In this document: piece by piece, positions 1 to 9,363 of the stretch
Numbering within the stretch: position 1 is the first letter of the stretch
Layout: every line of letters starts with the position of its first letter
Program-made: the position numbers and the translations under genes
The notes under the pieces: model-generated
What the model was told of the DNA's origin: nothing
The model's database searches: none
The model's input: only the letters and a program-made list of their open reading frames with translations
Assembly (NCBI RefSeq): GCF_009857535.1
Contig: NZ_WWCS01000004.1
Location: 1 to 64,000, forward strand
Source: Duganella margarita
GTDB taxonomy: Bacteria; Pseudomonadota; Gammaproteobacteria; Burkholderiales; Burkholderiaceae_D
Direction: 5' to 3'
Length of the DNA: 64,000 bases

Positions 1-504
1 CGCCAGCAACGTGTAATAGCCGTTGATGCCCATCAGGTCCACCACGCCCTGCTCGCCGAACGCCGCCAGCGCCGCCGCGTAGGTGGCGTCATCGACCCGC
101 TGCTGCCGGTGCAGCTGCATGCAAAAGGCATACACCAGCGCCTCATCCGCCAATAACCCGTCCGGCCGCTGGCGCGCCGCAATCGCCGCGATCACCGCCT
201 CGCCGATGCCGTAATCGCGCGCGATCGGCGCATGGATCGCCCACTCCACCGGCTGGCTCCACTGCCGCGCCGTCACCAAAATCGCCAGCTCCGTCAAGCG
301 CGTGCCGATCGCACTGCGGTAGCGCAGATACTCGCCCATCTTCTGCGCCGCCGCCATCAGCTCCGGCGAGCGGATCAAGGGCACGAACGGCCCATACAGC
401 GCCCCGCGCGGCCCGTCGATCACCGCCTGCGCCGCCACCTGCTGCGCCGCGCTCATGTCGGCAAACGCGATCGGCCCCAGCCGATCCACACTGCGATCCT
501 CCAT
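1..504 (-). CDS. Carboxymuconolactone decarboxylase family protein (3' end outside window)
   Basis: The reverse strand reads from an ATG at 504 with a good ribosome site (GGGAGG) and stays open to the window edge, so the C-terminus is missing. The visible 168 residues match the CMD/AhpD-like fold: a helical segment with RSPELMAAAQKMGEYLRYRS, then LTELAILVTARQWSQPVEWAIHA and a C-terminal helix pair. This family includes carboxymuconolactone decarboxylases and AhpD-like peroxidase partners. The usual CxxC redox pair of AhpD is not seen in the visible part, which argues for a decarboxylase-like or uncharacterised member. It is divergent from the aminotransferase at 603. Family assignment is firm; substrate unknown. 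Confidence 0.75.
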   Translation of the reverse strand, partial: MEDRSVDRLGPIAFADMSAAQQVAAQAVIDGPRGALYGPFVPLIRSPELMAAAQKMGEYLRYRSAIGTRLTELAILVTARQWSQPVEWAIHAPIARDYGIGEAVIAAIAARQRPDGLLADEALVYAFCMQLHRQQRVDDATYAAALAAFGEQGVVDLMGINGYYTLLA

Positions 505-602
505 GCTGCCTCCCTCAAAGACCTCATCATGGCATACATCAAAAAGTCCCCGGCCAAACCCGGCTATCGTCGGCAGTCTGCACCTCACCACGAAAGGACG
601 CC

Positions 603-1931
603 ATGAGCCACATCATCCACCGCAACCTGCGCCGCGTGCCGCCGCTCGCCGCGCACGCCGCCGGCATCACCATCACCGACCGTGACGGCCGCACCTACCT
701 CGACGCCAGCGGCGGCGCCGCCGTCTCCTCGCTGGGCCACGCCCATCCCGACGTGCTGGCCGCCATGCACGCCCAGATCGACCGCAACGCCTACGCCCAC
801 ACTGCCTTCTTCACCTGCGACGCCGCCGAGCAGCTGGCCGCGCGGCTGGCGGCCGACGCCCCGGGCGACCTCGATCAGGTCTACCTGGTCTCGGGCGGCT
901 CGGAAGCCATGGAGACCGCGCTCAAACTGGCGCGCCAGTACTGGCTGGAAGCCGGCCAGCCGCAGCGCACCACCTTCATCGCCCGCCGCCAGAGCTACCA
1001 CGGCAACACGCTGGGCGCGCTGGCGGTGGGGGGCAACGAATGGCGCCGCCAGCCCTTCGCGCCGCTGCTGATCGACGTTCCGCGCGTGGCGCCCTGCTAC
1101 GAATACCGCGGCCGCGCCGACGGCCAGAGCACCGACGACTACACCGCCGCCCTGCTGCAGGAACTGGAAGACGCCATCCTCGCCGCCGGCGCCGACAAAG
1201 TGATCGGCTTCGTCGCCGAAACCGTGGTCGGCGCCACCGCCGGCGCGGTGCCCCCCACGCCCGGCTACTTCCGGGGCGTGCGACGCTTGTGCGACCAGTA
1301 CGGGGTGCTGTTGATCCTCGATGAAGTCATGTGCGGCATGGGCCGCTGCGGCACGCTGTATGCGTTTGAACAGGAAGGCGTGCTGCCGGACCTGGTGGTG
1401 CTGGGCAAAGGCCTGGGCGCCGGCTACCAGCCAATCGGCGCGGTGCTGGCGCGCGCCCCCATCGTCCAGCGCCTGCGCGACGGCAGCGGCGCCTTCCAGC
1501 ATGGGCACACGTATATGGGCCACCCGGTGGCCGCCGCCGCCGCGCTGGCGGTGCAGAAGGTCATCCAGCGTGACAACCTGCTGGGCGCCGTCACGGTGCG
1601 CGGCGCGGCGCTGCGGCGCATGCTGCGCCTGGCGTTCGGCGAACACCCGCATGTGGGCGACATCCGCGGCCGCGGCCTGCTGATTGGACTGGAACTGGTG
1701 GCGGACCGCGCCAGCAAGGCGCCGTTCGATCCGGCCCGGCGCCTGCACGCGGTGATCAAGGACGAAGCCATGGCGCGCGGCCTGATGGTCTACCCGATGG
1801 GCGGCACCATCGACGGCCGCTGCGGCGACCATATTTTGCTGGCGCCGCCGTTCATCGCCACCGAGGCGGAGCTGGCGGACATCACCAGCCGCCTGGCGGA
1901 CGCCGTTACTTCGTCGCTTTCCAGGCGATGA
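603..1931 (+). CDS. Class III pyridoxal-phosphate aminotransferase
   Basis: 442 residues with a standard class III (omega/ornithine-type) aminotransferase architecture. Visible motifs are the phosphate-binding SGGSEAME near residue 97, LILDEV with Asp240 that contacts the PLP nitrogen, and VVLGKGLGAGYQ with the Schiff-base Lys269. The ATG at 603 follows CGAAAGGACGCC, a clear ribosome site. These enzymes move an amino group from an omega-amine or amino acid to pyruvate or 2-oxoglutarate in the cytoplasm. Substrate cannot be told from sequence. Its last 26 bases overlap the end of the convergent FAH-family gene. Confidence 0.88.
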   Translation: MSHIIHRNLRRVPPLAAHAAGITITDRDGRTYLDASGGAAVSSLGHAHPDVLAAMHAQIDRNAYAHTAFFTCDAAEQLAARLAADAPGDLDQVYLVSGGSEAMETALKLARQYWLEAGQPQRTTFIARRQSYHGNTLGALAVGGNEWRRQPFAPLLIDVPRVAPCYEYRGRADGQSTDDYTAALLQELEDAILAAGADKVIGFVAETVVGATAGAVPPTPGYFRGVRRLCDQYGVLLILDEVMCGMGRCGTLYAFEQEGVLPDLVVLGKGLGAGYQPIGAVLARAPIVQRLRDGSGAFQHGHTYMGHPVAAAAALAVQKVIQRDNLLGAVTVRGAALRRMLRLAFGEHPHVGDIRGRGLLIGLELVADRASKAPFDPARRLHAVIKDEAMARGLMVYPMGGTIDGRCGDHILLAPPFIATEAELADITSRLADAVTSSLSRR

Positions 1932-2760
1932 CTTCCTGCTGCTGCTCGCCCAGGCCGGCGATCCCCAGGCGCACCACGTCGCCCTTCTTGAGGAAGCGCT
2001 GCGGCTTGCGGCCCATGCCCACGCCCGGCGGCGTGCCGGTGGCGATCACGTCGCCCGGCTCCAGCGTCATCAGCGTCGACACATAGCTGACGATCTGCGC
2101 GGCCGAGAAAATCATGGTCGAGGTATTCCCGGTCTGCATCCGCTTGCCGTTGACGTCCAGGTACAAATCCAGATCCTGCACGTCGTAGATGTCCTCCGGC
2201 GTCACCAGCCACGGGCCGACCGGGCCGAAGGTGTCGAAGCTTTTGCCCGAGCTCCACTGGCCGCCGCGCTCCAGCTGATACTCGCGCTCCGACACATCGT
2301 GCACCACCGTATAGCCGGCCACGTACTTGAGCGCATCAGCCTCGCTGACTGCCTGCGCGCGGGTGCCGATCACGATCCCCAGCTCCACCTCCCAGTCCAT
2401 CTTCTTCGAACCCGGCGGCATCATGATCGCGTCGTCGGGACCCGACAGCGCCGTATTGGCCTTCAGGAAGATGATCGGATGCTTTGGAATCGGCATGCCC
2501 GCTTCGGCCGCGTGATCGGAGTAATTGAGGCCGATGCAAATGAACTTGCCAACCCGCGCCAGCGGCACGCCAAAGCGCGGAGTGCCGCGCACCAGCGGCA
2601 GCGACGCCTGCGCAATCTTCTCCAGCTTGCGCAGCGCTTTCGGCGCCAGCGCCGCCGCATCGACATCGCCGATCACGCCGGACAGGTCGCGCAACTTGCC
2701 TTCATCATCGATCAAGCCTGGTTTTTCTTTGCCTGGACGGCCGTAACGTACGAGTCGCAT
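1906..2760 (-). CDS. Fumarylacetoacetate hydrolase (FAH) family protein
   Basis: 284 residues. The N-terminal ~70 residues are the family's cap-like region (MRLVRYGRPGKEKPGLID). The FAH fold follows with FICIGLNYSDHAAEAGMP, KMDWEVELGIVIG (metal-binding Glu124/Glu126) and the ending GDVIATGTPPGVGMGRKP. This pattern fits the subgroup annotated as ureidoglycolate lyase-like or 2,4-diketo-3-deoxy-L-fuconate hydrolase, enzymes that cleave C-C bonds of diketo acids with Mg2+/Mn2+. Exact substrate is undecided. It overlaps the aminotransferase tail to tail by 26 bp and lies downstream of the prolyl hydroxylase gene on the same strand. Confidence 0.85.
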   Translation of the reverse strand: MRLVRYGRPGKEKPGLIDDEGKLRDLSGVIGDVDAAALAPKALRKLEKIAQASLPLVRGTPRFGVPLARVGKFICIGLNYSDHAAEAGMPIPKHPIIFLKANTALSGPDDAIMMPPGSKKMDWEVELGIVIGTRAQAVSEADALKYVAGYTVVHDVSEREYQLERGGQWSSGKSFDTFGPVGPWLVTPEDIYDVQDLDLYLDVNGKRMQTGNTSTMIFSAAQIVSYVSTLMTLEPGDVIATGTPPGVGMGRKPQRFLKKGDVVRLGIAGLGEQQQEVIAWKATK

Positions 2761-2811
2761 ACTAATCCTTGGTTAAACAGTTGCGACGAATTGTAGACCA
2801 TTCGGCGCCGT

Positions 2812-3732
2812 TTAACCGTAGCGCTCTTGCCTCAGCCATTTGTTGGCGATGATCTTGGTACCTTTGACCACCGGCGCGCCGCCGTGCAGCGTCTGCGCGT
2901 CCGGCTGGTGATTGCTGTCGGTGTTGAGGAACCACAGCGCGTTGCCCTTCTTCGGGAAGACCTCCAGCCCCAGCGAAGGGAACACCGTGCCGCCACCCTG
3001 CGCCACATCGGACAGGTACAGCACAAAGGTCGCCAGCCGCTGGCCGCCGCGCGCCAGGTGCGAGCGATGGCCGGCGCTGTCCGGATCGAGCCAGTCGTAA
3101 TGCGGGCGGTACTCCTGCGTCTTGTCGTATTTTTGCAGCTGGAACGGCTCGCTGCATTCCGGCGTCCAGTGCGCGATGGCGGCCAGCCGGCGGTCGATGC
3201 GCTCGGCCACCTCGGCCTCGCCGCGCTGAATGAAGGCCATCTCGCTGGTGCGGCCTTCGTGCACCACGCTGGCGCCATCGGCTTCCGCCGTCACCGTCGA
3301 GCGGGTGTAGCGGCTGCCGCAATGGGCCACGATGGCGTCGCACTCCTCGTCGCTCAGCACATTCCCCAGCAGGATCACCTGCGGCTTTTTCAGCACAAAC
3401 AGCACATCGATCTCGCGGTCCGGCGCGGCGATGCGGTTGCTGGTGAGGTCAATGAACGGCATCTCGCGCGGCGACGAAAACGCGCTGGCTACCTGCGCCG
3501 ATGCTGCCGCTGCCGCGCTGGCGCCATCAATGCCGCTGCCACCGCTGCCGCCGCCGGCGCGAATGCGCACTGCATCGTCGATCGCCGCGCGCGCAGCGGT
3601 CATGCTGTACTGGCCGGAGCGTGCCATGCTGTTGGCCATGTCCAGCGGACTGCATGCGCGTTCCAGGTTTTCCATGATCCAAACGCGCCAGGTCTGCGGC
3701 AGGGAGGCAAAAACGGTTTGATCTTGAGTCAT
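2812..3732 (-). CDS. Prolyl 4-hydroxylase-type 2OG-Fe(II) oxygenase
   Basis: 306 residues. The C-terminal 190 residues form a P4H catalytic domain: iron ligands His211 and Asp213 in RPHYDWLD, His283 in QTLHGGAP, and Lys293 ten residues later for the 2-oxoglutarate carboxylate. The segment VLSDEECDAIV and GRTSEMAF are typical of bacterial P4Hs related to the eukaryotic alpha subunit. The N-terminal ~90 residues have no recognised domain and contain a Gly/Ser/Ala-rich linker at 59-85. Starts 6 bp after the MFS gene's stop codon, so probably co-transcribed with it. The hydroxylated substrate is unknown. Confidence 0.88.
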   Translation of the reverse strand: MTQDQTVFASLPQTWRVWIMENLERACSPLDMANSMARSGQYSMTAARAAIDDAVRIRAGGGSGGSGIDGASAAAAASAQVASAFSSPREMPFIDLTSNRIAAPDREIDVLFVLKKPQVILLGNVLSDEECDAIVAHCGSRYTRSTVTAEADGASVVHEGRTSEMAFIQRGEAEVAERIDRRLAAIAHWTPECSEPFQLQKYDKTQEYRPHYDWLDPDSAGHRSHLARGGQRLATFVLYLSDVAQGGGTVFPSLGLEVFPKKGNALWFLNTDSNHQPDAQTLHGGAPVVKGTKIIANKWLRQERYG

Positions 3733-3738
3733 CGCGTA

Positions 3739-5025
3739 TCAGGAGATAGTCGGACAGGAGTTCAATTTTACCGGATTGCGCCTGCGCCGCCGCATAAACC
3801 AGATCAATCCCGGCAGCTGCAACAGCACCAGCGCGCCGAACGCCACCTGATACGCCGGCGCCGGATAATGTCCCAGCAAATCCGGCCGCCAGCAGCCCAC
3901 CACCAGCCCAAAGCCCGCCTGCACCGCAAACGCGCCGAGGAAAATCAGCAGGTTCAGACAGGTGGCCGCGCGCCCGGTCAACGCGCCCGGCAAGCGTTGC
4001 GCAACGATGGTGTACTCGATGCCGGTCACCGTGCCCACCAGCGTGAAGAGTACCGATAGCAATTGATAGCTGGGCCGCCAGTTGCACACAAACGCCAGCT
4101 GCACCGCGAGGAACAGCGCCACGCCGGCCGCCGCCACCGTGATCGGCGCAATCCCGCGCCGCCCGGCCCACTCGGTAATCATGCCGACCGCGATGGCGCC
4201 GAAGATCACCGCCGCCATGCCCAGATACAGCAGATACGTCACCGCGTCCTCCGGATAGCGCGCCACGTCGCTCAGCCAGCGGCTGATCCACAAGCCCTGG
4301 ATGCCGAAGAACACCGTGTGCGGAATCAGCACCAGCGTCGCCACCTCGCGGAATGCCGGATGGCGGTACACCGCACGCATCGCCTCGCGCAGCCCGGCCT
4401 TGCCGGCGGCCGGTGGCTGCGGCGGCGACAGCGCGCGGATCAGCAGCCCGATGATGGCCGCCGCCGCCGCCAGCCACAGAAACAGGCCGCGCCAGTCCAT
4501 ATAGTGCAGCGCCAGCCGCACCGGCAGCGTGGCCGCCGCCGCACCGAGGCCGCCGACCGCGATCAGATAGCCCTGCACCGATGGCAGGCGCGCCGGCGCG
4601 ATCCAGCTGGAGATGGCCTTCACCGCCGACATGAAGCAGCCGCCCAGCCCCAGCCCGATGACCGCGCGCGCCACCAGCAGCTGGCCGAAGGTCTGGCCGC
4701 CGGCAAACGCCAGCGCGCCGACGCCGGCCAGCAGCAGCATCGGCAGTTGCACCTTGGCCGGCCCCCAGCGGTCCAGCGCCATCCCGACCGGCAGCTGCGC
4801 CAGCGCGAAGGCCAGGAAGAAAGCGCTGGTCAGCAGGCCAAGCTGGCCGGGGGTCAGCGCCAGCGCCGCCACCAGCTGCGGCGCCAGCGTCGCATTCACC
4901 GTGCGCATCAAGCTGGATAAAAAGTGCCCCAGCGCGAACGGCAGAAACACCAGCACGAACACCGCGCGGCCCGACAGCGGCGGTGCGGCAGGCGGCGTGG
5001 CCAGCGGGAGCGGATCGCGCATCAT
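3739..5025 (-). CDS. MFS transporter
   Basis: A protein of about 428 residues with twelve predicted membrane segments. The loop between helices 2 and 3 reads GMALDRWGP, the family's signature (G-x3-D-R-x-G), and a long central loop holds AAGKAGLREAMRAVYRHPAF. I chose the ATG at 5025 (a second ATG follows at once) because the longer reading frame only begins with a TTG inside the upstream gene. With this start the gene begins 14 bp after the radical-SAM stop. It probably exports or imports a small metabolite across the inner membrane; substrate not inferable. No strong ribosome site precedes the start, which suggests translational coupling. Confidence 0.85.
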   Translation of the reverse strand: MMRDPLPLATPPAAPPLSGRAVFVLVFLPFALGHFLSSLMRTVNATLAPQLVAALALTPGQLGLLTSAFFLAFALAQLPVGMALDRWGPAKVQLPMLLLAGVGALAFAGGQTFGQLLVARAVIGLGLGGCFMSAVKAISSWIAPARLPSVQGYLIAVGGLGAAAATLPVRLALHYMDWRGLFLWLAAAAAIIGLLIRALSPPQPPAAGKAGLREAMRAVYRHPAFREVATLVLIPHTVFFGIQGLWISRWLSDVARYPEDAVTYLLYLGMAAVIFGAIAVGMITEWAGRRGIAPITVAAAGVALFLAVQLAFVCNWRPSYQLLSVLFTLVGTVTGIEYTIVAQRLPGALTGRAATCLNLLIFLGAFAVQAGFGLVVGCWRPDLLGHYPAPAYQVAFGALVLLQLPGLIWFMRRRRRNPVKLNSCPTIS

Positions 5026-5039
5026 CGCCGCCGGGTCGC

Positions 5040-6452
5040 CTACGCCGCGCTGTGCGAATCGCAACCGGCGGCAGGCGCGCTGCTGTCCGCACGCGCCGAC
5101 AACAATGGAATCACCTTGCGCGATCCCGGCGGCTCGGCGCCATACTCGCTGCGGCTGCCGCCCTCCTCCTCAAAGAAGAACTTCTCCTTGCCGAACGCCG
5201 GTTTCAGCTCGTCCATCCAGGTCGCCTGCGGATCAAACTTCGCATAAAACGGCTTGCGCACCCAGTCCGCATTGCGCGCCTGCAGGAACTGCAAGGCGAA
5301 CACCTTCTCGCCGCCGATGGTCGCAATCCCGTCGATCACCACCTTGCCGGGAAAAGCGCTCATCGACGGCCCGCGCACCGTGCGCGACAAGCCGGACACC
5401 ATCTGGTACGCCGCCTGGAAGATCGCATGCGCGCGCGCAAGCGGCAGCTGGAAATACTCGCGCGGCCCGGTATCGCGCTCCACGAACATATAGTACGGAA
5501 TCGCCCCCAGCCGCACGCCGGTCTGCCACAACTCCGCCCACGACGCCGGGTCCTCATTGATATGCCGGATCAACGGCCCCTGCATGCGCAGGGTGGCGCC
5601 GGTGCCGACAATACGCTTGACCGCCTGCTGCGCAACCTCCTGCCGCAGCTCCACTGCATGGTTGTAGTGCCCCATGATCGCCATATTCTTGCCGGCCTTG
5701 ACCACCCGCTCAAACAAGCGCAAAAGATCATCCGCATCGCGGTCCGAAACAAAGCGCTGCGGCCAATACGCCACCGACTTGGTGCCGATGCGGATATTCT
5801 GGATATGCGCCAGCTCCGGCGCCAGCAGCGGCTCGATGTAGGCCTCCAGCGAGCGCGTATTCATGATCAGCGGATCGCCGCCGGTGATCAGCACATCGGT
5901 CACCTCCGGATGCATGCGCAGATAGGCCGCCAGCTCGTGCGACTCCTTCGCGTCGAACTTCATGTCCTCCATGCCGACGAACTGCGGCCAGCGGAAACAG
6001 AACGTGCAGTAGGCGTGACAGGTCTGCCCCGAACTGGGGAAAAACAGCACCGTCTCCTTGTACTTGTGCTGCAAGCCCTTGAGCGGCGCATCGTTCACGC
6101 GCGGCACGTTGTGCGTCATCTGCCCGGCCGGATGGGGATTCATGCGCAAGCGGATGCGCCGCACCAGTTCCACCAGCGCCGGCTGGTCGGCCTTGCCCAG
6201 CACCAGCTCCTTCAGCCGCGCATAGTCGTCCGGCGCCAGCATGTCCCGGTGCGGAAAGGTCAGGCGGTAGATCGGATCGTCGGGGATATTGTTCCAGTCG
6301 ATCAGATGATCGAGCACATACTCGTTGGTGCGGAACGGCAGCACATGCGACACCACCTGCACCGCCTCCTGCAAATCGGGCGGTATCCATTCCCACTGCC
6401 GCGCGTGCGAAATGGTCTGGCGAATAAACGGTTTGAATTTGGGCGTATCCAT
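5040..6452 (-). CDS. KamA-type radical SAM protein (lysine 2,3-aminomutase family)
   Basis: 470 residues from an ATG preceded by AGGACTTCGTG. The [4Fe-4S] motif CHAYCTFC gives Cys145, Cys149 and Cys152, the CxxxCxxC arrangement of radical SAM enzymes. ITGGDPLIM and the flanking TH.VPRVN and RIGTKSVAYWPQRF segments are typical of the lysine 2,3-aminomutase family, whose members use SAM plus PLP to shift an amino group. It is longer than EpmB (about 340 residues), so I do not call it the EF-P modification enzyme. The C-terminal 30 residues are low complexity. It heads a unit with the MFS and hydroxylase genes downstream. Confidence 0.82.
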   Translation of the reverse strand: MDTPKFKPFIRQTISHARQWEWIPPDLQEAVQVVSHVLPFRTNEYVLDHLIDWNNIPDDPIYRLTFPHRDMLAPDDYARLKELVLGKADQPALVELVRRIRLRMNPHPAGQMTHNVPRVNDAPLKGLQHKYKETVLFFPSSGQTCHAYCTFCFRWPQFVGMEDMKFDAKESHELAAYLRMHPEVTDVLITGGDPLIMNTRSLEAYIEPLLAPELAHIQNIRIGTKSVAYWPQRFVSDRDADDLLRLFERVVKAGKNMAIMGHYNHAVELRQEVAQQAVKRIVGTGATLRMQGPLIRHINEDPASWAELWQTGVRLGAIPYYMFVERDTGPREYFQLPLARAHAIFQAAYQMVSGLSRTVRGPSMSAFPGKVVIDGIATIGGEKVFALQFLQARNADWVRKPFYAKFDPQATWMDELKPAFGKEKFFFEEEGGSRSEYGAEPPGSRKVIPLLSARADSSAPAAGCDSHSAA

Positions 6453-6586
6453 CACGAAGTCCTGGGTTGAGGGTCGGAAGCACCATGCTAGGCCGCGCGC
6501 CGCCACTCAGTCTTGCGGCATCGCAACTCTTTAAATTTCCTGACGGTTACAGTTGATGGCGTCAACCACCCGACAGGAGATTGCTC

Positions 6587-7033
6587 ATGAAAACCCTCGT
6601 TAGCATTGTGCTGGCTGGCCTGGCGCTGTCCGCGCAGGCTGCAGAACCGACCGAAAAAGACGCCATCGCCATGGCCGAAAAAGGCGCCGCCTTCATCAAG
6701 GCCAACGGCCAGGACGCCTTCCTCAAGAAGATCGCCGCCAAGGATCCCGACTACCTGCAAGGCTCGCTGTATGTGGACGTGCGTGACATCAAGACCGGCA
6801 TCGTGCTGGCGCACCCGGTCAACCCGTCCATCGTCGGCAAGGACCTGACCGACATCCCCGACGCCAGCGGCAAAAAATACCGCCGCGAGATCATCGACCT
6901 GGCCGCCAAAAAAGGCCACGGCTGGGTGGACTACCAATACAAAAATCCCACCACCGGCAAGATCGAACCCAAGACCACCTACATCCTGCGCGTCAACGAT
7001 GTCGTGCTGGAAGCGGGCATCTACAAGAAATGA
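6587..7033 (+). CDS. Secreted single-cache domain protein
   Basis: 148 residues. An N-terminal signal peptide ([18 protein letters not shown]) is followed by one small cache (sCache) domain with the typical GSLYVDVRD...[18 protein letters not shown] and [20 protein letters not shown] segments. Such domains bind small ligands in the periplasm and normally form the outer part of a receptor; here the domain stands alone. The ATG at 6587 follows GGAGA with good spacing, whereas the reading frame's TTG at 6581 lies inside that spacing. The gene ends 13 bp before a chemoreceptor gene on the same strand, so the two are probably one operon and may work together in sensing. Confidence 0.85.
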   Translation: MKTLVSIVLAGLALSAQAAEPTEKDAIAMAEKGAAFIKANGQDAFLKKIAAKDPDYLQGSLYVDVRDIKTGIVLAHPVNPSIVGKDLTDIPDASGKKYRREIIDLAAKKGHGWVDYQYKNPTTGKIEPKTTYILRVNDVVLEAGIYKK

Positions 7034-7046
7034 CGCGAGGCCCACC

Positions 7047-8699
7047 ATGCTGAACAAACTGCGTATCGGACCCAAACTGCTGCTCGCACCGATGCTGGTG
7101 CTGGTACTGCTGATCGCCACCGCCGGCGCGGCCTATGTCGGCATGGTGCGCCAGAACGCCTCGCTGGAAAACCTGGTGCAAGTGCGCGCCGCCCGCCTCA
7201 AGACCGCCGCCGACGTCTCCGGCGAAGCGCGCTACGCCCACGCCCACATCTACCAGCTGCTGGCGTGGGTCAACGGCAGCTTCGCCCAGGCGCGGCTGGA
7301 CGCCCTGTCGCGCGACATCAAGGCGCGCCACGCCACCACCGACACCCTGCTGCGCCAACTGAACGCCGACGCCACCGACGACGCCGAACGCAAGATCGCC
7401 GCCCAGTCGCTGCAGGCGCTGGCCGCCTACCGCAAGGCCGTCCTCGAAACCATGGACATGGCGCAGATGGACCAGAGCATCGCCACCAACGCCATGGCCA
7501 TCGCAGAAAAACAATTCCTGCTGCTGAACGACCAGCTGGCGCAACTCTCGGCGCTGGAAAAACGGCTCAGCGAAGCCGCCCACGCCCAGGCCAAGGCCGA
7601 CTTCCGCACGCTGAACGCCACCATGGCTATCATGGTGCTGCTGTCGATCGCGCTGTCGGTCGGCGTGACCATGATGGTGCGCGGCGCCATGCTGCGCGAC
7701 ATCCGCGCCATTGCCGACGTGGTGATCGCGCTGGCCGCCGGCCGTCTGGCCGCCGGCCGCAGCACCCAGGGCCGGGACGAGATCGCCGACACCGCGCGCA
7801 TGCTGGACCAGACCATGGCCAACCTGACGCAAACCCTGACCACCATCCTCGGCGCGGTGCGCTCGATCGACACCGCCGCGCGCGAAATCGCCTCCGGCAA
7901 CCTGGACCTGTCGACCCGCACCGAGATGCAAGCCAGCTCGCTGGAGCAAACCGCCAGCGCCATGAACAGCCTGACGCAAGCGGTGCAGGCCAACGCCGCC
8001 AACGCGCGCCAGGCCTGCCAGCTGGCGGCCGGCGCCAGCGACCTGGCGCAGCACGGCGGCGCCGCGATGGAGGACGCGGTACAGACCATGGCCTCGATCC
8101 GCGCCAGCTCGCGCCAGATCGTCGACATCATCGCCGTCATCGACGGCATCTCGTTCCAGACCAATATCCTGGCGCTCAACGCCGCCGTCGAGGCGGCACG
8201 CGCCGGCGAACAGGGACGCGGCTTTGCCGTCGTCGCCGCCGAAGTGCGCACGCTGGCGCAGCGCTCGGCCGCTGCCGCCAAAGAAATCAAGACGCTCATC
8301 GCCGCCTCCGTGGCCACCATCGACAGCGGCAGCGCCTCGGTGCAGCAGGCCGGCGAACGGATGGGCGGCATCGTCGCCGCCGTGCAGCAGGTCAACGACA
8401 TCATCGCCCGCATCAGCGCCGCCAGCGCCGAACAGGCGCAGGGCATCGCCGAAGTCAATCAGGCGGTCGGTCAGATGGATGATGTGACGCAGCAGAACGC
8501 CGCGCTGGTGGAACAAGCCGCCGCTGCTGCCGCCAGCCTGCAGGACCAGGCCGGCCACCTGTCGCAGGCGGTGTCGGTGTTCAAATTAGAGCACAGCTCA
8601 AACTCGCCGCAGGGGCTTGCTCAGAAACCGCGAATCGGCTTCGACGAAACGCCACGGCAGGTCCACCGCTTTGGAAATGCCGATGCGCGGGCCGGCTAG
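7047..8699 (+). CDS. Methyl-accepting chemotaxis protein
   Basis: 550 residues. A first membrane helix at about 10-32, a helical periplasmic sensor of the four-helix-bundle (Tar-like) type to about 190, a second membrane helix at about 192-214, a HAMP region, and a long signalling domain whose hairpin tip reads [32 protein letters not shown]. It transmits ligand signals to CheA/CheW. The ATG at 7047 starts [10 protein letters not shown]. The last ~34 residues after FKLEH do not resemble receptor sequence and are encoded by DNA that also encodes the 3' end of the convergent glycosylase gene. No CheR-binding pentapeptide (NWETF-like) is seen. Confidence 0.93.
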   Translation: MLNKLRIGPKLLLAPMLVLVLLIATAGAAYVGMVRQNASLENLVQVRAARLKTAADVSGEARYAHAHIYQLLAWVNGSFAQARLDALSRDIKARHATTDTLLRQLNADATDDAERKIAAQSLQALAAYRKAVLETMDMAQMDQSIATNAMAIAEKQFLLLNDQLAQLSALEKRLSEAAHAQAKADFRTLNATMAIMVLLSIALSVGVTMMVRGAMLRDIRAIADVVIALAAGRLAAGRSTQGRDEIADTARMLDQTMANLTQTLTTILGAVRSIDTAAREIASGNLDLSTRTEMQASSLEQTASAMNSLTQAVQANAANARQACQLAAGASDLAQHGGAAMEDAVQTMASIRASSRQIVDIIAVIDGISFQTNILALNAAVEAARAGEQGRGFAVVAAEVRTLAQRSAAAAKEIKTLIAASVATIDSGSASVQQAGERMGGIVAAVQQVNDIIARISAASAEQAQGIAEVNQAVGQMDDVTQQNAALVEQAAAAAASLQDQAGHLSQAVSVFKLEHSSNSPQGLAQKPRIGFDETPRQVHRFGNADARAG

Positions 8700-9179
8700 C
8701 ACCTCCACCTCGCGGTCGCGCGGCAGCAGCATAAACGGCGGCGCGTCCAGCGGCAGGTTGTTATGCGCGCGCGACACGCCCAGCGCCTGACACAAGCGTC
8801 CCGGGCCCGAGCACAGCAAGCGCACCTCGTCCAGCTTGCGCCGCGCGCGCATCAGCGCCAGCCCTTCCTCATCGTCCAGCGGTTCCAGCGCGCGCAGCAG
8901 CACCCCGGCGCCGTGACCGGGCTCGCGGCAGACGAAATTCAGACACCAGTGGATGCCGTGCGACTGGTACACATAGCTGCGCCCCGCCGGCCCGAACATG
9001 GCGAAATTGCGCGGCGTCTCGCCGCCGTAGCAATGCGAGGCCGGCTCCTCGCGGTCATACGCCTCGGTCTCCACGATACGGCCGCCGACGCCGTTGAACA
9101 GCAGCGTCACGCCGATCAGCTGGGGCGCCACCACATGCGACGGCGCATCGAAATCAATGCCTGCAAGATTGCTTATCAT
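8598..9179 (-). CDS. 3-methyladenine DNA glycosylase (AAG/MPG family)
   Basis: 193 residues from an ATG at 9179. Family motifs are clear: [18 protein letters not shown] (catalytic Glu region), [27 protein letters not shown] and [14 protein letters not shown]. The enzyme removes alkylated purines such as 3-methyladenine and hypoxanthine from DNA as the first step of base excision repair in the cytoplasm. It is typical family length. The gene converges on the chemoreceptor gene and overlaps it by 102 bp, both reading frames being open through the overlap. Confidence 0.93.
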   Translation of the reverse strand: MISNLAGIDFDAPSHVVAPQLIGVTLLFNGVGGRIVETEAYDREEPASHCYGGETPRNFAMFGPAGRSYVYQSHGIHWCLNFVCREPGHGAGVLLRALEPLDDEEGLALMRARRKLDEVRLLCSGPGRLCQALGVSRAHNNLPLDAPPFMLLPRDREVEVLAGPRIGISKAVDLPWRFVEADSRFLSKPLRRV

Positions 9180-9363
9180 GCGTCTATTGTAAATGCCAAT
9201 CTGGACCGTCTGCCCACACAATTGGTGACAAATCATTATCAAAATCCGGCAATCCACGACAAAATACCGTCCATAAGTCAGAATTTCATCGCAAATTCGC
9301 GCAATCCGCCGCCGCTTGCGGCGATAATCGAGGGTAAGATTGCCTTTTGCCTTGAAGACCCCA

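Noticed and set aside
585..1832. A 415-residue frame antisense to the aminotransferase
   Set aside because: Its composition (Gly/Ala/Gln/His/Arg) is that of a shadow frame; the sense strand encodes a complete PLP enzyme.
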